In this document: positions 27,818 through 37,817 of the stretch, piece after piece
Layout of the letters: each line of letters opens with the position of its first letter
Position numbering within the stretch: position 1 is the stretch's first letter
From: Rhodoferax sp.
GTDB taxonomy: Bacteria; Pseudomonadota; Gammaproteobacteria; Burkholderiales; Burkholderiaceae_C
DNA length: 64,000 nucleotides
Direction of reading: 5' to 3'
Assembly (NCBI GenBank): GCA_019449595.1
Contig: JAGRPL010000012.1
Coordinates: 62,001 to 126,000, forward strand
The notes under the pieces: generated by a model
The model's input: only the letters and a program-made list of their open reading frames with translations
What the model was told of the DNA's origin: nothing
The model's database searches: none
Program-made: the position numbers and the translations under genes

Positions 27818-28546
27818 ATGCGTTTTCGGCTATTACGCCGCCGCCTCACCATCAGCGCTCCGCGCATGGCCGTGCGCAGCGCCTTACCCTGGCCTTTCCG
27901 CTGGATCATCCTGGCCGTTGTGCTGGGGTTTTGCTCCGCCATCGGCTTGTGGGCCTTCGAGTTTGGCAAGAACATTGCCGGGCTGGAGAAGGGCTCCCGG
28001 GAGGAACTGACCCGTTTGCATGCCGAGCTGGCGGCTGCGCAGGCCGAACTGGCCAGCGTGAAGGACGAGCGGGACAAGGCGCAGTCCGTTGCCAATACCG
28101 CGGACACCCTGGTGACGGCCGAGCGCGCTTCGCATGAACGGTTGTTGGCGCAGGCCAAGCAGCTGGAGGCCGACAACCGTTCCCTGCGGGATGACCTCGG
28201 ATTTTTCGAGAAACTGATCCCGGCCGTCGGCGGCGGGGGCATCGCCATCCGCGGTCTGCAGGCCGAGCTGCAGAACGGCACCCAGGTAAAATGGCAGGTG
28301 CTGGTGATTCAGTCCAACAAGAACGCGCCGGAGTTCAATGGACGGCTGGAGTTGTCGTTTTCGGGTACCGTCAACGGCAAACCCTGGGCGGCAACGCTGC
28401 CTGAGGGCGCACTGACCCTCAAAGTCAAGCAGTATGGCCGCGTGGAGGGGGTATTTGAATTACCCGCCCAGGCGGTGGTGAAGGGTGTTTCCGCCAAGGT
28501 GTTGGATGGTTCGGTTGTGAAAACCACCCAATCCATCAAGTTGTAA
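27818..28546 (+). CDS. Single-pass membrane coiled-coil protein (DUF6776-like)
   Basis: 242 residues: a basic N terminus, one membrane helix at about 28-48 (WIILAVVLGFCSAIGLWAF), an alanine/glutamate-rich coiled coil at about 55-115, and a C-terminal beta-rich domain from about 125. A strong GGAGGA lies seven bases before the ATG. This gene is found between rpsI and the bactofilin gene throughout Burkholderiales, which suggests a partnership with bactofilin at the envelope, but its function is not known. Confidence 0.75.
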   Translation: MRFRLLRRRLTISAPRMAVRSALPWPFRWIILAVVLGFCSAIGLWAFEFGKNIAGLEKGSREELTRLHAELAAAQAELASVKDERDKAQSVANTADTLVTAERASHERLLAQAKQLEADNRSLRDDLGFFEKLIPAVGGGGIAIRGLQAELQNGTQVKWQVLVIQSNKNAPEFNGRLELSFSGTVNGKPWAATLPEGALTLKVKQYGRVEGVFELPAQAVVKGVSAKVLDGSVVKTTQSIKL

Positions 28547-28562
28547 TAACTCGACGAGGTTC

Positions 28563-28964
28563 ATGATGTTCAACAAGAAAAAGCAGCCCCCCATCCGCAG
28601 CCTGATTGCCGACGGCAGCCAGATTACCGGAAACATTGCCTTTACCGACGGCCTGCGGGTTGACGGCAACGTGGGAGGGAATATCCAGGCTGCGTACGAC
28701 GCTCCCAGCCTGCTGGTGATCTCGGAAACGGCCAGCATTGTGGGGGAAGTCGTTGCGGACCACATCATCATCAACGGCAGCATCACGGGGCCGGTCCATG
28801 CCCGCCGGATGCTGGAGTTGCAGCCCAAGGCGCGCATTGAGGGCGATGTGCAGTATGCCGCCATTGAAATGCACCAGGGCGCCCTCATAACAGGTCGGTT
28901 GCTGCCCATTCTGGATGTGGAAGAGGAAAAGCCCACACTGAAACTGGCGGCAAATAACCAGTAA
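28563..28964 (+). CDS. Bactofilin (polymer-forming cytoskeletal protein)
   Basis: A 133-residue bactofilin: a short positively charged N terminus (MMFNKKKQ), a central right-handed beta-helix with repeats such as GSQITGNIAFTDGLRVDGNVGGNI, and a flexible acidic tail. Bactofilins self-assemble into filaments that localise cell-wall enzymes or chromosome partners. An M23 peptidase of the type often linked to bactofilins lies 1.6 kb away. Two adjacent ATG codons (28563 and 28566) are possible starts. Confidence 0.92.
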   Translation: MMFNKKKQPPIRSLIADGSQITGNIAFTDGLRVDGNVGGNIQAAYDAPSLLVISETASIVGEVVADHIIINGSITGPVHARRMLELQPKARIEGDVQYAAIEMHQGALITGRLLPILDVEEEKPTLKLAANNQ

Positions 28965-29024
28965 CAGAATTCCCGAGCGAATTGCTGTAGTATTGTTTCC
29001 CTTATTGATTTGTTGGAGTCATCC

Positions 29025-29390
29025 ATGAGTGCCGTAGCTGAAAATGTCCCTGCCGAAATGCCCGATCCGATCCTGTTTACCGACAGTGCGGCGGCCAAGG
29101 TGGCGGACCTGATCGCGGAAGAGGGCAACCCGGATCTCAAGTTGCGCGTGTTCGTGCAGGGCGGGGGCTGCTCCGGTTTCCAGTACGGATTCACGTTTGA
29201 TGAAATCACCAACGACGACGACACCACGATGACCAAGAACGGCGTGTCCTTGCTGATCGACGCCATGAGCTTCCAGTACCTGGTCGGCGCGGAGATTGAC
29301 TACAAGGAAGACCTGCAGGGTGCGCAGTTCGTCATCAAGAATCCCGGTGCGTCCAGCACCTGCGGTTGCGGGTCGTCGTTCTCGACCTGA
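29025..29390 (+). CDS. erpA: Iron-sulfur cluster insertion protein ErpA
   Basis: A 121-residue A-type carrier with the three conserved cysteines (C49 in [12 protein letters not shown]113 and C115 in the CGCGSSF tail). It delivers Fe-S clusters to apoproteins. TTGGAG precedes the ATG at 29025; an upstream in-frame TTG is less likely. Confidence 0.95.
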   Translation: MSAVAENVPAEMPDPILFTDSAAAKVADLIAEEGNPDLKLRVFVQGGGCSGFQYGFTFDEITNDDDTTMTKNGVSLLIDAMSFQYLVGAEIDYKEDLQGAQFVIKNPGASSTCGCGSSFST

Positions 29391-29401
29391 CCGTGCGTGG
29401 G

Positions 29402-29460
29402 CCCTGCGGCCTTACGCAGGGTAGATTGCACCAAGAACACGGGCGCCTCGGGCGCCCGTG
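29402..29460. terminator. Two stem-loops between erpA and anmK
   Basis: CCCTGCG/CGCAGGG (29402-29408 and 29415-29421) has the anmK stop codon in its loop. CACGGGCGCC/GGCGCCCGTG (29438-29447 and 29451-29460) is a perfect 10-bp stem inside the last anmK codons. Neither has a T-run, so termination of the two convergent genes here is plausible but unproven. Confidence 0.4.
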
Positions 29461-30524
29461 ACGCTTGGGACGCTAGCGGTTTGGCGCGTGATGGCCTGGC
29501 GTGCCAGCCAGGCAAAGGCCGTGGCCTCGACCTGCAGGGGTGGCAGGCCAGCCGTGGCGGACGACACCACCGGGCAGGCCGGCACCGCCGCCTGCAAGCG
29601 GCCCATCAGGTGCCGGTTCAGGGCACCACCACCACAGACAATGAGTTCGGTGCAGGCCGGGCTGGCCTGCAGCAGGCTGCGGGCGCAGGTCAGCGCGGTC
29701 AATTCCGTCAGGGTGGCCTGCACGTCCTGGGGCGGCACATCTTCCAGCCCCGCCCGTTTCTCGGCCAGCCAGGGCATGTTGAACAGGTCCCGGCCAGTGC
29801 TCTTGGGCGGCGGCTTGGCAAAGAAGGGTTCCTGCAGCAGGCGGTTGAGCAATGCTCCATGGACCTGTCCCTGCGCCGCCCAGCGGCCTTCGGCATCAAA
29901 TGGCTGGCCGGTATGGGCCAGGCACCAGGCGTCCATCAGCGCGTTGCCCGGGCCGCAGTCGAAACCGGCCAGCGGGCCTGCGTGGGGGTCCAGGATCGTG
30001 ATGTTGGAAATGCCACCCACGTTGAGCACGGCCCGGACCTGATTGGGGCGCCCGAAGAAGGCCTGGTGGAACGGGGGCACCAGGGGGGCTCCCTGACCGC
30101 CTGCGGCGACGTCGCGGCTGCGGAAGTCGGCCACCACGTCAATGCCGCACTGTTCGGCCAGCAGGGCCGGGTTGTTGAGCTGCAGGGTGTAGCCGGTGCC
30201 GTCAAACTCCTGGGGCCGGTGGCGCACCGTTTGCCCGTGGGCGCCCACGGCGCGTACCGCAGAGGCCGCCACGCCGCATTGCAGCAGCAGCTGGTGAACC
30301 TGCTCGGCATAGATCCGCGCCAGGTCGTTGGCGGCCAGGGCTGCACGGTGCAACTCGTTGGTGGCGGGAGTGTTCAGGGCCAGCAGTTCGGCCTTGAGGG
30401 CGGCTGGCAAGGGGGCGCTGCAATGGCCCAGTACCGTTGGGTGCTGGCTGGAGAAATCGGCCAGCACCGCATCCACGCCGTCCAGCGACGTGCCGGACAT
30501 GAGGCCGATGTACAAATCGGTCAT
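29412..30524 (-). CDS. anmK: Anhydro-N-acetylmuramic acid kinase
   Basis: A 370-residue member of the ASKHA fold, with the N-terminal signature YIGLMSGTSLDGVDAVL and the ATP/sugar segments TVRHRP, NVGGISNIT, DCGPGNALMDAW and CGGGALNRHLM. It phosphorylates and opens 1,6-anhydro-MurNAc during peptidoglycan recycling. I use the ATG at 30524; a TTG six bases upstream would add two residues. It is 23 bp after the M23 peptidase gene on the same strand, linking wall cleavage and recycling. Confidence 0.94.
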   Translation of the reverse strand: MTDLYIGLMSGTSLDGVDAVLADFSSQHPTVLGHCSAPLPAALKAELLALNTPATNELHRAALAANDLARIYAEQVHQLLLQCGVAASAVRAVGAHGQTVRHRPQEFDGTGYTLQLNNPALLAEQCGIDVVADFRSRDVAAGGQGAPLVPPFHQAFFGRPNQVRAVLNVGGISNITILDPHAGPLAGFDCGPGNALMDAWCLAHTGQPFDAEGRWAAQGQVHGALLNRLLQEPFFAKPPPKSTGRDLFNMPWLAEKRAGLEDVPPQDVQATLTELTALTCARSLLQASPACTELIVCGGGALNRHLMGRLQAAVPACPVVSSATAGLPPLQVEATAFAWLARQAITRQTASVPSVTGARGARVLGAIYPA

Positions 30525-30547
30525 GGACAAGGCCCGGCGGGCGCGGA

Positions 30548-31933
30548 TTACTGCGCGTTGCCTGGCAGCATTTGCGCGGCGGCGACCAGTTGTTCGCGCA
30601 CCAGTGCTGCGGCCTTGTTAAACAGGGGCTTGGCGGAGGCGGAGACCGGCACCGACTCGCTCTGGCGGGCGATGACCATGGGGTCCTGCTGCTTGCCGTC
30701 CACCCGGAACTCAAAGTGCAGGTGGGGGCCGGTGGCCCAGCCGGAGGAGCCCACCAGCCCGATGGTCTGGCCCTGGCTGACGTTCTGGCCCCGTTTCACG
30801 TTGATCTTGCTCAGGTGGGCGTACACCGTTTCATGGTTGTTGCGGTGCTTGATGAACACCACGTTGCCATAGCCATTCTGCACGCCGGCAAATTCCACCA
30901 CGCCATCGCCGACGGTGCGAGCCGGAGTGCCGGTGGTGGCGGCGAAATCGGTTCCCAGGTGGGCGCGCCACTGTTTCAGGATGGGGTGAAAGCGCATGGC
31001 GAAACCGCTGCTGACGCGGGAGAACTCCACCGGCGAGCTCAGGTAGGCGCGGCGCAGGCTTTGCCCGTCCAGGTTGTAGTAGCTGCCCTTGGTGAGGGAG
31101 TGGGTGGCGCCGGATGCCACGCTGGTTGCGGGCTCCTGGAACCACATGGCCTGGTGGGCCTTGCCGGCGTTGACGAACTCGGCGCTCAGGACCCGTCCGG
31201 CACGCAGGGGTTCACCGTCGCCTTCCAGGGTCTCGTACACCACCGAAAAACGGTCGCCCTTGCGCAGGGAGCGGCGGAAATCGATGTCACCCGAGAAAAT
31301 TTCGGCCAGCTGGATGGCAATGGCGTCCGGAATGCGGGCATCGTCCGTTGCGGCAAACAGCGAGGACGTGATGATGCCGCTGGCCAGACGGGACGAAACC
31401 GTCATGGGCAACGTTTCCACGCGCGAAACGAATCCCTGGGCGGTCTTCTCCACGGTCAGGCGCTTGAACATGCCGTCGTCTTCCGGGCTCCAGCGGGCGC
31501 TGAGGGTTAGCAGGCCGTGGGTTTCGCTGGCTTCTGCGGTTACGTTGCGCCCGCCACGGCCCAGCAGCGCGCGCTGCACGTTGGCGTCGGAGCGGAGAAA
31601 CGCGGCGGCCTGGGCATCAAACACCCCCAGGCGCTTGAGCAGGGTGTCGGCCGTGTCGGTGGAGCGGGTCACTTCCGAGCGGTACAGCCGCATGGCCTGG
31701 GTCTGCAGGGCATCGTTTTGCGGCTGCAGCGGCAGGGGGTCGACGTTTTCCACCACGGCGTGCACGGGCAGGTCGGACGCGTCGGGGGCCAGGGAAGCCA
31801 CGGCAAAGGTGGCGCCCGTGCCACCCAGCAGCAGGGCGGTGGAGACAGCAATCAGGTGGCGGGGGTAGCGCTTGACGAGCTGGGCGGCGGAGGCAACAAG
31901 TGCGTCGGCGGCCTGCATCAGTTCGTGTTTCAA
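30548..31933 (-). CDS. M23-family peptidoglycan endopeptidase (MepM-like)
   Basis: 461 residues. A membrane segment at about 25-48 anchors a periplasmic protein with a LysM/OapA-like middle region (to about 290) and a C-terminal LytM/M23 domain with intact zinc ligands (HLGTD in RAHLGTDFAA, and GPHLHFEF). Such enzymes cut cross-links between peptide stems during growth. Its neighbours anmK and the bactofilin gene also concern the wall. Confidence 0.9.
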   Translation of the reverse strand: MKHELMQAADALVASAAQLVKRYPRHLIAVSTALLLGGTGATFAVASLAPDASDLPVHAVVENVDPLPLQPQNDALQTQAMRLYRSEVTRSTDTADTLLKRLGVFDAQAAAFLRSDANVQRALLGRGGRNVTAEASETHGLLTLSARWSPEDDGMFKRLTVEKTAQGFVSRVETLPMTVSSRLASGIITSSLFAATDDARIPDAIAIQLAEIFSGDIDFRRSLRKGDRFSVVYETLEGDGEPLRAGRVLSAEFVNAGKAHQAMWFQEPATSVASGATHSLTKGSYYNLDGQSLRRAYLSSPVEFSRVSSGFAMRFHPILKQWRAHLGTDFAATTGTPARTVGDGVVEFAGVQNGYGNVVFIKHRNNHETVYAHLSKINVKRGQNVSQGQTIGLVGSSGWATGPHLHFEFRVDGKQQDPMVIARQSESVPVSASAKPLFNKAAALVREQLVAAAQMLPGNAQ

Positions 31934-32089
31934 AATAGGGGCTCCGTTGGGGGTGGGGCGGCGCCTGAAGGCGCAAGGCCCCGGACTGCGATCGGGGCCG
32001 ACTAAAATTCAGCCGCTGGCTTCCAAACGTCGCAGAAGAGGTCAGGCAGTATAACTGCCTCCTGCACCCCGGCATCGAGAAAAACCCTT

Positions 32090-33334
32090 ATGAATCAAGC
32101 CTCAAGCTCTCCGTTTGTTGTAACAGATCGTGTTCGTGAAGCGCTGGCCGTGTCCCTGCGCGGCTGCGATGAACTCATTCCGCAGGACGAATGGATCAAA
32201 AAACTGGCCCGATCCGAGGCCACCGGCAAGCCCTTGCGCATCAAGCTGGGGCTGGACCCCACGGCGCCGGACATCCACATCGGCCATACCGTGGTGCTCA
32301 ACAAGATGCGCCAGCTGCAGGATCTGGGGCATACGGTGATTTTCCTGATCGGCGACTTCACCACCATGATCGGCGACCCCTCGGGGCGCAACAGCACCCG
32401 GCCGCCGCTCAACCGGGAGCAGATCGAGGCCAACGCCAAGACCTATTACAAGCAGGCCAGCCTGGTACTGGACCCCGCCAAGACCGAAATCCGCTACAAC
32501 AGCGAGTGGTGCGACCCGCTGGGTGCGCGCGGAATGATCCAGCTCGCCAGCCGTTACACCGTGGCCCGCATGATGGAGCGCAACGATTTTCACGATCGGT
32601 TCAAGGCCGGCCAAAGCATCAGCGTGCACGAATTTCTCTACCCCCTGATGCAGGGCTACGACAGCGTGGCGCTGCACAGCGATCTGGAGCTGGGCGGCAC
32701 CGACCAGAAGTTCAACCTGCTGGTGGGGCGCCAGTTGCAGGTGGAATACGGCCAGGAGCCGCAGTGCATCCTGACCATGCCCCTGCTCGAAGGCCTGGAC
32801 GGCGTGGAGAAGATGTCCAAGAGCAAGAACAACTACATCGGCATCTCCGAGGACGCCAACACCATGTTTGCCAAGGTGCTGAGCATTTCCGACGTGCTGA
32901 TGTGGAAGTGGTACACGCTGCTGAGCTTCCAGTCCGAGGCCGCCATTGCCGCACTGAAGGCCGAGGTGGAGGCTGGGCGTAACCCCAAGGACGCCAAGGT
33001 GGCGCTGGCCAAGGAAATCACGGCGCGCTTCCATTCCGCCGCCGCGGCCGACGCGGCCGAGCAGGACTTCATCAACCGCAGCAAGGGCGGCGTGCCCGAC
33101 GAGATTGCCGAGCTGAGCCTGCCACTGGGCGAGGGCGGTGCCGCGGTGGGCATTGGCGCCCTGCTGAAGTCGGCCGGACTGGCCGCCTCCAGTGGCGAGG
33201 GCAACCGCCTGATCGACGGCGGCGGCGTGCGCGTGGACAGCAGCGTGGTCAGCGAAAAGGGCCTCAAGCTGGGCGCCGGCACCTATGTGCTGCAGGTGGG
33301 CAAGCGCAAGTTCGCCCGCGTGACCCTGGCCTGA
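32090..33334 (+). CDS. tyrS: Tyrosyl-tRNA synthetase
   Basis: A 414-residue class I synthetase of the TyrRS-Z type. The HIGH signature is [11 protein letters not shown] (about residue 64), the KMSKS loop is KMSKSKNN (about 243), and a C-terminal S4 domain ends the protein ([30 protein letters not shown]). It charges tRNA-Tyr. It is four bases from dtd, which proofreads mischarged D-Tyr-tRNA. Confidence 0.97.
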   Translation: MNQASSSPFVVTDRVREALAVSLRGCDELIPQDEWIKKLARSEATGKPLRIKLGLDPTAPDIHIGHTVVLNKMRQLQDLGHTVIFLIGDFTTMIGDPSGRNSTRPPLNREQIEANAKTYYKQASLVLDPAKTEIRYNSEWCDPLGARGMIQLASRYTVARMMERNDFHDRFKAGQSISVHEFLYPLMQGYDSVALHSDLELGGTDQKFNLLVGRQLQVEYGQEPQCILTMPLLEGLDGVEKMSKSKNNYIGISEDANTMFAKVLSISDVLMWKWYTLLSFQSEAAIAALKAEVEAGRNPKDAKVALAKEITARFHSAAAADAAEQDFINRSKGGVPDEIAELSLPLGEGGAAVGIGALLKSAGLAASSGEGNRLIDGGGVRVDSSVVSEKGLKLGAGTYVLQVGKRKFARVTLA

Positions 33335-33338
33335 GCCC

Positions 33339-33803
33339 ATGCAGGCGCTGCTGCAGCGGGTGCGCCGGGCCCGGGTCGTCGTCGACGGCCAGACCGTGGG
33401 CGAGATCGGGCAGGGCCTCTTGGTGCTGCTGTGCGCCGAACAGGGCGACACCGAGGCGCAGGCCGACAAGTTGCTGGCCAAGCTGCTCAAGCTGCGCATC
33501 TTCAGCGACGCCCAGGGCAAGATGAACCTCAGCGTGCAGGACCTGGACGGCCAGGGCACGCCGGGCGGCCTGCTCATCGTCAGCCAGTTCACCCTGGCGG
33601 CCGACACCACCGGCGGCAACCGCCCCAGCTTCAAGAACGCCGCCGCGCCCGACGAAGGCCGGCGCCTGTACGACTACTGTGTGACCCGGGCGCGCACGGT
33701 GCACCCCGTGGTGCAGACCGGCGTGTTTGCCGCCGACATGCAGGTGGAACTGGTCAACGATGGCCCGGTGACGATCCCGATGCGGGTGGCGCCGACGGCC
33801 TGA
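33339..33803 (+). CDS. dtd: D-aminoacyl-tRNA deacylase
   Basis: A 154-residue DTD. The active-site threonine motif [17 protein letters not shown] (about residue 84) and the Gly-Pro motif NDGPVTI near the C terminus are conserved. It removes D-amino acids from tRNA. It directly follows tyrS, and its stop abuts an interspersed repeat. Confidence 0.95.
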   Translation: MQALLQRVRRARVVVDGQTVGEIGQGLLVLLCAEQGDTEAQADKLLAKLLKLRIFSDAQGKMNLSVQDLDGQGTPGGLLIVSQFTLAADTTGGNRPSFKNAAAPDEGRRLYDYCVTRARTVHPVVQTGVFAADMQVELVNDGPVTIPMRVAPTA

Positions 33804-33864
33804 TTGCTATCAATACAGGAGCCGTCTGCGCAGGCCGCATAAGGGCCATCGGCGGTTTTAATAG
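33803..33864 (+). repeat. Interspersed short repeat, copy R4 (between dtd and ybeY)
   Basis: ATTGCTATCAATACAGGAGC, then GTCTGCGCAGGC and a degenerate right arm ending TTTTAATAGG, match the R1 pattern. It fills the space between the converging genes dtd and ybeY and supplies the ybeY stop codon (TTA on this strand at 33858-33860). Confidence 0.6.
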
Positions 33865-34304
33865 GGATTTTGGTACCCCAGGCGCGCCATGATCTCGGTT
33901 TCGCGCAGCTCCATCACCTGGGCGTCTTCGTCCAGGTCGTGGTCCCAGCCCTGGGCGTGCAGCGCGCCGTGCACGATCAGGTGGGCGTAGTGTTCTTCCA
34001 GCGTTTTCTTCTGTTCCTTGGCTTCCTTGGCCACCACGGGGGCGCACAGTACCAGGTCGGCGGTGACCACAGGCTCCTGGGTGTAGTCGAAGGTCAGCAC
34101 GTTGGTGGCGTAGTCCTTCTGGCGGTAGTCGCGGTTCAGCGTCTGGCCTTCTTCGGCGTCCACGATGCGCACCGTGATTTCGCCATCGACTTCCAGCGTG
34201 TGGCGAATCCAGCGCGCCACCTTGTGGCGCGGCAGTGCGGCGCGGTGTTTTTCAGCGTCCTTGAATTTGCCGAATTGCAGGGAGAGGGTGAGTTCTGGCA
34301 GCAT
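33858..34304 (-). CDS. ybeY: Endoribonuclease YbeY
   Basis: A 148-residue UPF0054 protein with the zinc motif [16 protein letters not shown] (H-G-x-L-H-x5-H). It acts in 16S rRNA maturation and 70S quality control. Its ATG overlaps the phoH stop by one base (TGATG), so the two are coupled. An interspersed repeat provides its stop. Confidence 0.95.
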   Translation of the reverse strand: MLPELTLSLQFGKFKDAEKHRAALPRHKVARWIRHTLEVDGEITVRIVDAEEGQTLNRDYRQKDYATNVLTFDYTQEPVVTADLVLCAPVVAKEAKEQKKTLEEHYAHLIVHGALHAQGWDHDLDEDAQVMELRETEIMARLGYQNPY

Positions 34305-35317
34305 CAGCGGGCCTTGGGTGTGCGGGTTTTGGGCAGGTTGACGCGGGGCAGCTCGGGCTCCGCTTCGGGGATGGCGATGGCGGGCAGGTCGCTGACGCGG
34401 GCGGCGTCATAGGCGTCCACCACGCGCGCCACCAGCGGGTGGCGCACGATGTCGGCGCTGGTGAGGTGGGTGATGGCAATGCCGCTCACCCGGCGCAGCA
34501 CGCGCTCGGCATCCACCAGCCCGCTGAGCTGCGCCTTGGGCAGGTCGATCTGGGTCAGGTCGCCGGTGATCACCGCCTTGGCGCCAAAGCCGATGCGGGT
34601 GAGGAACATCTTCATCTGCTCGGGCGTGGTGTTCTGCGCTTCGTCCAGGATGACAAAGGCGTTGTTCAATGTGCGCCCGCGCATGAAACCCAGTGGGGCG
34701 ATTTCGAGTTGCTGGCGCTCGAAGGCCTTGTGCACCTGGTCGAAGCCCATGAGGTCGTAGAGTGCGTCGTACAGTGGGCGCAGGTAGGGGTCCACCTTCT
34801 GGTTCAGGTCGCCGGGCAGAAAGCCCAGGCGTTCCCCGGCCTCCACCGCCGGGCGGGTCAGGATGATGCGTTGCACCGCGCTGCGCTGCAGCGCGTCCAC
34901 GGCGGCAGCCACTGCCAGGTAGGTCTTGCCGGTGCCGGCCGGGCCGATGCCGAAGGTGATGTCGTGCTCGGCGATGTTGTCCAGGTAGCGCGCCTGGTTC
35001 TTGCTGCGCGGTTTGAGGTCGGCACGGCGTGTGGCCAGGCTGGGGCCCCCGCTGTCGTCGGCCGATCCGTCCCCCGCGAGCATGAGCTGCACCGTGGCCG
35101 GGCTGATGGGCTTGGCCGCCATCTCGTACAGGGCCTGCAGCATGTCCATGCCGCGCTGGGCCCGGGCCTTGGGGCCTTCCACCTTGAACTGCTCGTGCCG
35201 GTGGGCAATGCGCACCTCCAGTGCGGCCTCAATGGTGCGCAAATGCTCGTCGGTGGGGCCGCACAGGTGCGACAGGCGGGTGTTGTTGAGCGGAGAAAAA
35301 AGGTGTCGGAGGATCAA
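34304..35317 (-). CDS. phoH: PhoH-family ATPase (YbeZ)
   Basis: A 337-residue protein with an N-terminal RNA-binding-like region and a PhoH P-loop domain: Walker [14 protein letters not shown] (about residue 135) and Walker [23 protein letters not shown]. It partners YbeY in RNA metabolism. I chose the TTG at 35317, giving (M)[11 protein letters not shown], because family members start this way; a longer frame upstream begins with another TTG but has no family match. Confidence 0.92.
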   Translation of the reverse strand: MILRHLFSPLNNTRLSHLCGPTDEHLRTIEAALEVRIAHRHEQFKVEGPKARAQRGMDMLQALYEMAAKPISPATVQLMLAGDGSADDSGGPSLATRRADLKPRSKNQARYLDNIAEHDITFGIGPAGTGKTYLAVAAAVDALQRSAVQRIILTRPAVEAGERLGFLPGDLNQKVDPYLRPLYDALYDLMGFDQVHKAFERQQLEIAPLGFMRGRTLNNAFVILDEAQNTTPEQMKMFLTRIGFGAKAVITGDLTQIDLPKAQLSGLVDAERVLRRVSGIAITHLTSADIVRHPLVARVVDAYDAARVSDLPAIAIPEAEPELPRVNLPKTRTPKAR

Positions 35318-35391
35318 GCTGATAATTCCAGTGGGCAGGCCATACGGCCCCCAATGATAGGCAACAAACGGCAATTAACCCAGGGCACACG

Positions 35392-35964
35392 ATGATCGGC
35401 AAACTCACAGGCACTTTGAGCGACAAAAATCCTCCCCAGGTCATCGTGGACTGTGGCGGCGTGGGCTACGAGGTGCAGGTGCCCATGAGCACCTTCTACA
35501 ACCTGCCCGCCAGCGGCGAGAAGGTGTCGCTGCTCACCCATTTCGTGGTGCGCGAGGACGCGCAGATTCTGTACGGCTTTGCCACGGCGGGGGAGCGGGA
35601 CGCCTTTCGCGAACTCATCAAGATCTCGGGTGTGGGGCCGCGCACGGCCCTGTCGGTGCTCTCGGGCATGAGCGTGGGGGAACTGGCGCAGGCCGTCACA
35701 CTGCAGGAAGCCGGGCGGCTGGTCAAGGTGCCGGGCATCGGCAAGAAGACCGCCGAACGCTTGCTGCTGGAACTCAAGGGCAAGCTGGGGGCTGACATCG
35801 GGCCGTCGGCGGCCGTGGCCAACGACGCCCAGGCCGACATCCTGCAGGCCCTGCTGGCGTTGGGTTACAGCGACAAGGAAGCCGCTGCCGCGCTCAAGGC
35901 CCTGCCGGCCGACGTGGGGGTGAGCGACGGCATCAAGCTGGCCCTGCGCGCCCTGGCCAAATAA
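35392..35964 (+). CDS. ruvA: Holliday junction DNA helicase subunit RuvA
   Basis: A 190-residue RuvA: the OB-fold start MIGKLTGTL, the two helix-hairpin-helix motifs [20 protein letters not shown] and [19 protein letters not shown], and the C-terminal three-helix domain that binds RuvB ([15 protein letters not shown]). It tetramerises on Holliday junctions. ruvB lies 1.9 kb downstream, separated by two genes. Confidence 0.96.
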   Translation: MIGKLTGTLSDKNPPQVIVDCGGVGYEVQVPMSTFYNLPASGEKVSLLTHFVVREDAQILYGFATAGERDAFRELIKISGVGPRTALSVLSGMSVGELAQAVTLQEAGRLVKVPGIGKKTAERLLLELKGKLGADIGPSAAVANDAQADILQALLALGYSDKEAAAALKALPADVGVSDGIKLALRALAK

Positions 35965-35997
35965 GGCGCACCACCCGTTTGCGCGAAGGCCCGCGCC

Positions 35998-36558
35998 ATG
36001 CCCGCACTCACGTCATCCACCATTACCTTGATGGTTTTGCTGCCCCTGCTGGCGTGGCGCGTGCAGGCACGGTTTCGCCGGATGGTGGGGCGCCAGCGGC
36101 TGTCCCGCATCCGCCCCTGGATCACCCTGGTGCTGTTCCCGTTGCTGGTGGGGCTGTATGCGCTGGCCGCTCGGACCCAGCCGGTGCTGCTGGCGTGGCT
36201 GGCCGGTGGCCTGCTGGCGGGGGCGGTGCTGGTGCGGTACGGCCTGCACCGGACGCAGTTTGAGCCGACCCGGCAGGGCCTGTTCTATACACCCAACGCG
36301 CACCTTGGAATTGCGCTGTCGCTGCTGTTCGTGGGGCGCATCCTGTACCGGCTGGTGGAGGTCTATGTGCTGGCGGCCGCGCCAACCTGGGAGTGGAGCG
36401 GTTTTGTACGCAGCCCCCTGACCCTGGTTGTCTTTGGCGTTCTGGCGGGCTATTACATCGCTTACGCCCTGGGCCTGGTCCGGTGGCGGGCCCGCGTTCT
36501 GCGCGCCAAGCGTGCACGCGAGGCCCTCGCCGCGCCCGGGGAACGGGCCGAGCGCTAG
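35998..36558 (+). CDS. Small multi-pass membrane protein (CcdC/DUF1453-like)
   Basis: 186 residues with about five hydrophobic segments and basic loops such as RVQARFRRMVGRQRLSR, plus a charged cytoplasmic tail (KRAREALAAPGERAER). Size and layout resemble the DUF1453/CcdC family, but I cannot confirm it. It sits between ruvA and a convergent carbonic anhydrase gene. Function unknown. Confidence 0.6.
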   Translation: MPALTSSTITLMVLLPLLAWRVQARFRRMVGRQRLSRIRPWITLVLFPLLVGLYALAARTQPVLLAWLAGGLLAGAVLVRYGLHRTQFEPTRQGLFYTPNAHLGIALSLLFVGRILYRLVEVYVLAAAPTWEWSGFVRSPLTLVVFGVLAGYYIAYALGLVRWRARVLRAKRAREALAAPGERAER

Positions 36559-36568
36559 CGGCGTACCC

Positions 36569-37687
36569 CTATTGCGCGTCGCGCACGGGGCGTCCGTTGA
36601 CCGGCTGCACCGGACGGGCGTTGTTGGCGTAGAGCTGCGTGAAGAGCCGGAGCTGGGCCGGGCTGACGGTCATGGGCTGCTTGAGCACCATCCACAGCAC
36701 GCCTTCCGTGCAGGGCGGTGTGGTCAGCGAGCCCATGTACTGGTAGTAGCGCTGGTCGGTTGGCAGCAGCTCGCCCAGGTTCAGCAGGCCCGCCGGTATG
36801 CGCACGCGGTCGCCGGTGTCCAGCGGCATGTAGGTCCAGACCGTGTCCACCAGTGTGTTGGGTTCGCCGGCCACCAGCTGCACCGCCACCACGGCCAGCT
36901 GGCCCTCGGCGTTCTGGTGCACCAGGTGGACGACCATGTCCGCACGCCGGCCGTTCACCACTTCTTCCGCCGGGGCGTGGAAGTGGAACTGCCGCAGCTG
37001 GTAGCTGGAGCCGCGCACTTGCAGGGTGTTGTCCCCCTGCACGTCGACCTGGATGGTGTGGCCGTTGTTCACCACCGTGCCGGTGCTGGGCGTGTAGCCA
37101 AACTGCAGCGCTTCGGCCGGCCCCTGCAGGCTGGCGCTGTCTTCAATGGCGATGGGCGACTGGCGCAAACCGTAGGCGCACAGCTTGAACGCCGGGTTGA
37201 GCCGGGCCCAGACTTGGGGGCCCTCTGCGCCTTCGTAGCTCCAGTGCGCTTCACCGGTGTGGGCGCTACCCGGTGCCGCAGTGATGACGACCTCTTCGGC
37301 TTCCGCGGGCGCCGCCGGATGCTCGCCCAGCGCTGCCGCACGGGCGCGCAGGTACTGGGCGCTCTGCCGCGTGGCGCCACTGGCGGTCGGGCGCGGGCTG
37401 GGCGCTTCGGCGCTGGGTGCCGTGGCCCCGGGCTTGCCCTCGTTGACCACGGTCAGCTGGCCGGACGTCTTGAACGCGCCCTGCAGGGCGGCACGCACCC
37501 GGTTGCCTGCCGCCTTGGCGGCGCTGACGGGGGCTGTCTTTGCGGCCGAGGCCTTGGTGGCCGGCGCCGGCGCATCCGGGTCGCCATCGGCATGCGCGCC
37601 GCTGGCCAGCAGCAGGCCCAGGGCGCAGAGCAGGAACGCCGGTCGCCAAGCGGCGCGGGTCGCGGGAAGAGAAGAGAGCGGTTTCAT
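36569..37687 (-). CDS. Alpha-type carbonic anhydrase, periplasmic
   Basis: 372 residues. A signal peptide (cleavage after ASGAHA, about residue 34) is followed by an alanine/proline-rich linker of roughly 110 residues and then an alpha-carbonic anhydrase domain from about residue 145: SPIAIED, the zinc histidines in QFHFHAP and VVHLVHQ, and the conserved TTPPCTEGVLWMVL. It interconverts CO2 and bicarbonate outside the cytoplasm. The long low-complexity N-terminal linker is unusual. Start chosen at the ATG giving a clean signal peptide; another ATG is 24 bases upstream. Confidence 0.88.
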   Translation of the reverse strand: MKPLSSLPATRAAWRPAFLLCALGLLLASGAHADGDPDAPAPATKASAAKTAPVSAAKAAGNRVRAALQGAFKTSGQLTVVNEGKPGATAPSAEAPSPRPTASGATRQSAQYLRARAAALGEHPAAPAEAEEVVITAAPGSAHTGEAHWSYEGAEGPQVWARLNPAFKLCAYGLRQSPIAIEDSASLQGPAEALQFGYTPSTGTVVNNGHTIQVDVQGDNTLQVRGSSYQLRQFHFHAPAEEVVNGRRADMVVHLVHQNAEGQLAVVAVQLVAGEPNTLVDTVWTYMPLDTGDRVRIPAGLLNLGELLPTDQRYYQYMGSLTTPPCTEGVLWMVLKQPMTVSPAQLRLFTQLYANNARPVQPVNGRPVRDAQ

Positions 37688-37817
37688 GGCTGGCGGGGGC
37701 CTTTCAGACATGGGCGGTCGGTGGACCGTGCACAAAGGGAGTAGTCTATCCATCGTATCGGATGTTTTGGCGCACGCTATAGTGGGCATCCGCCGACCGC
37801 ATAGATAGACCTGACCC

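Noticed and set aside
36428..37744. Plus-strand open frame opposite the carbonic anhydrase gene
   Set aside because: Antisense shadow; the minus-strand protein has a signal peptide and complete zinc site.
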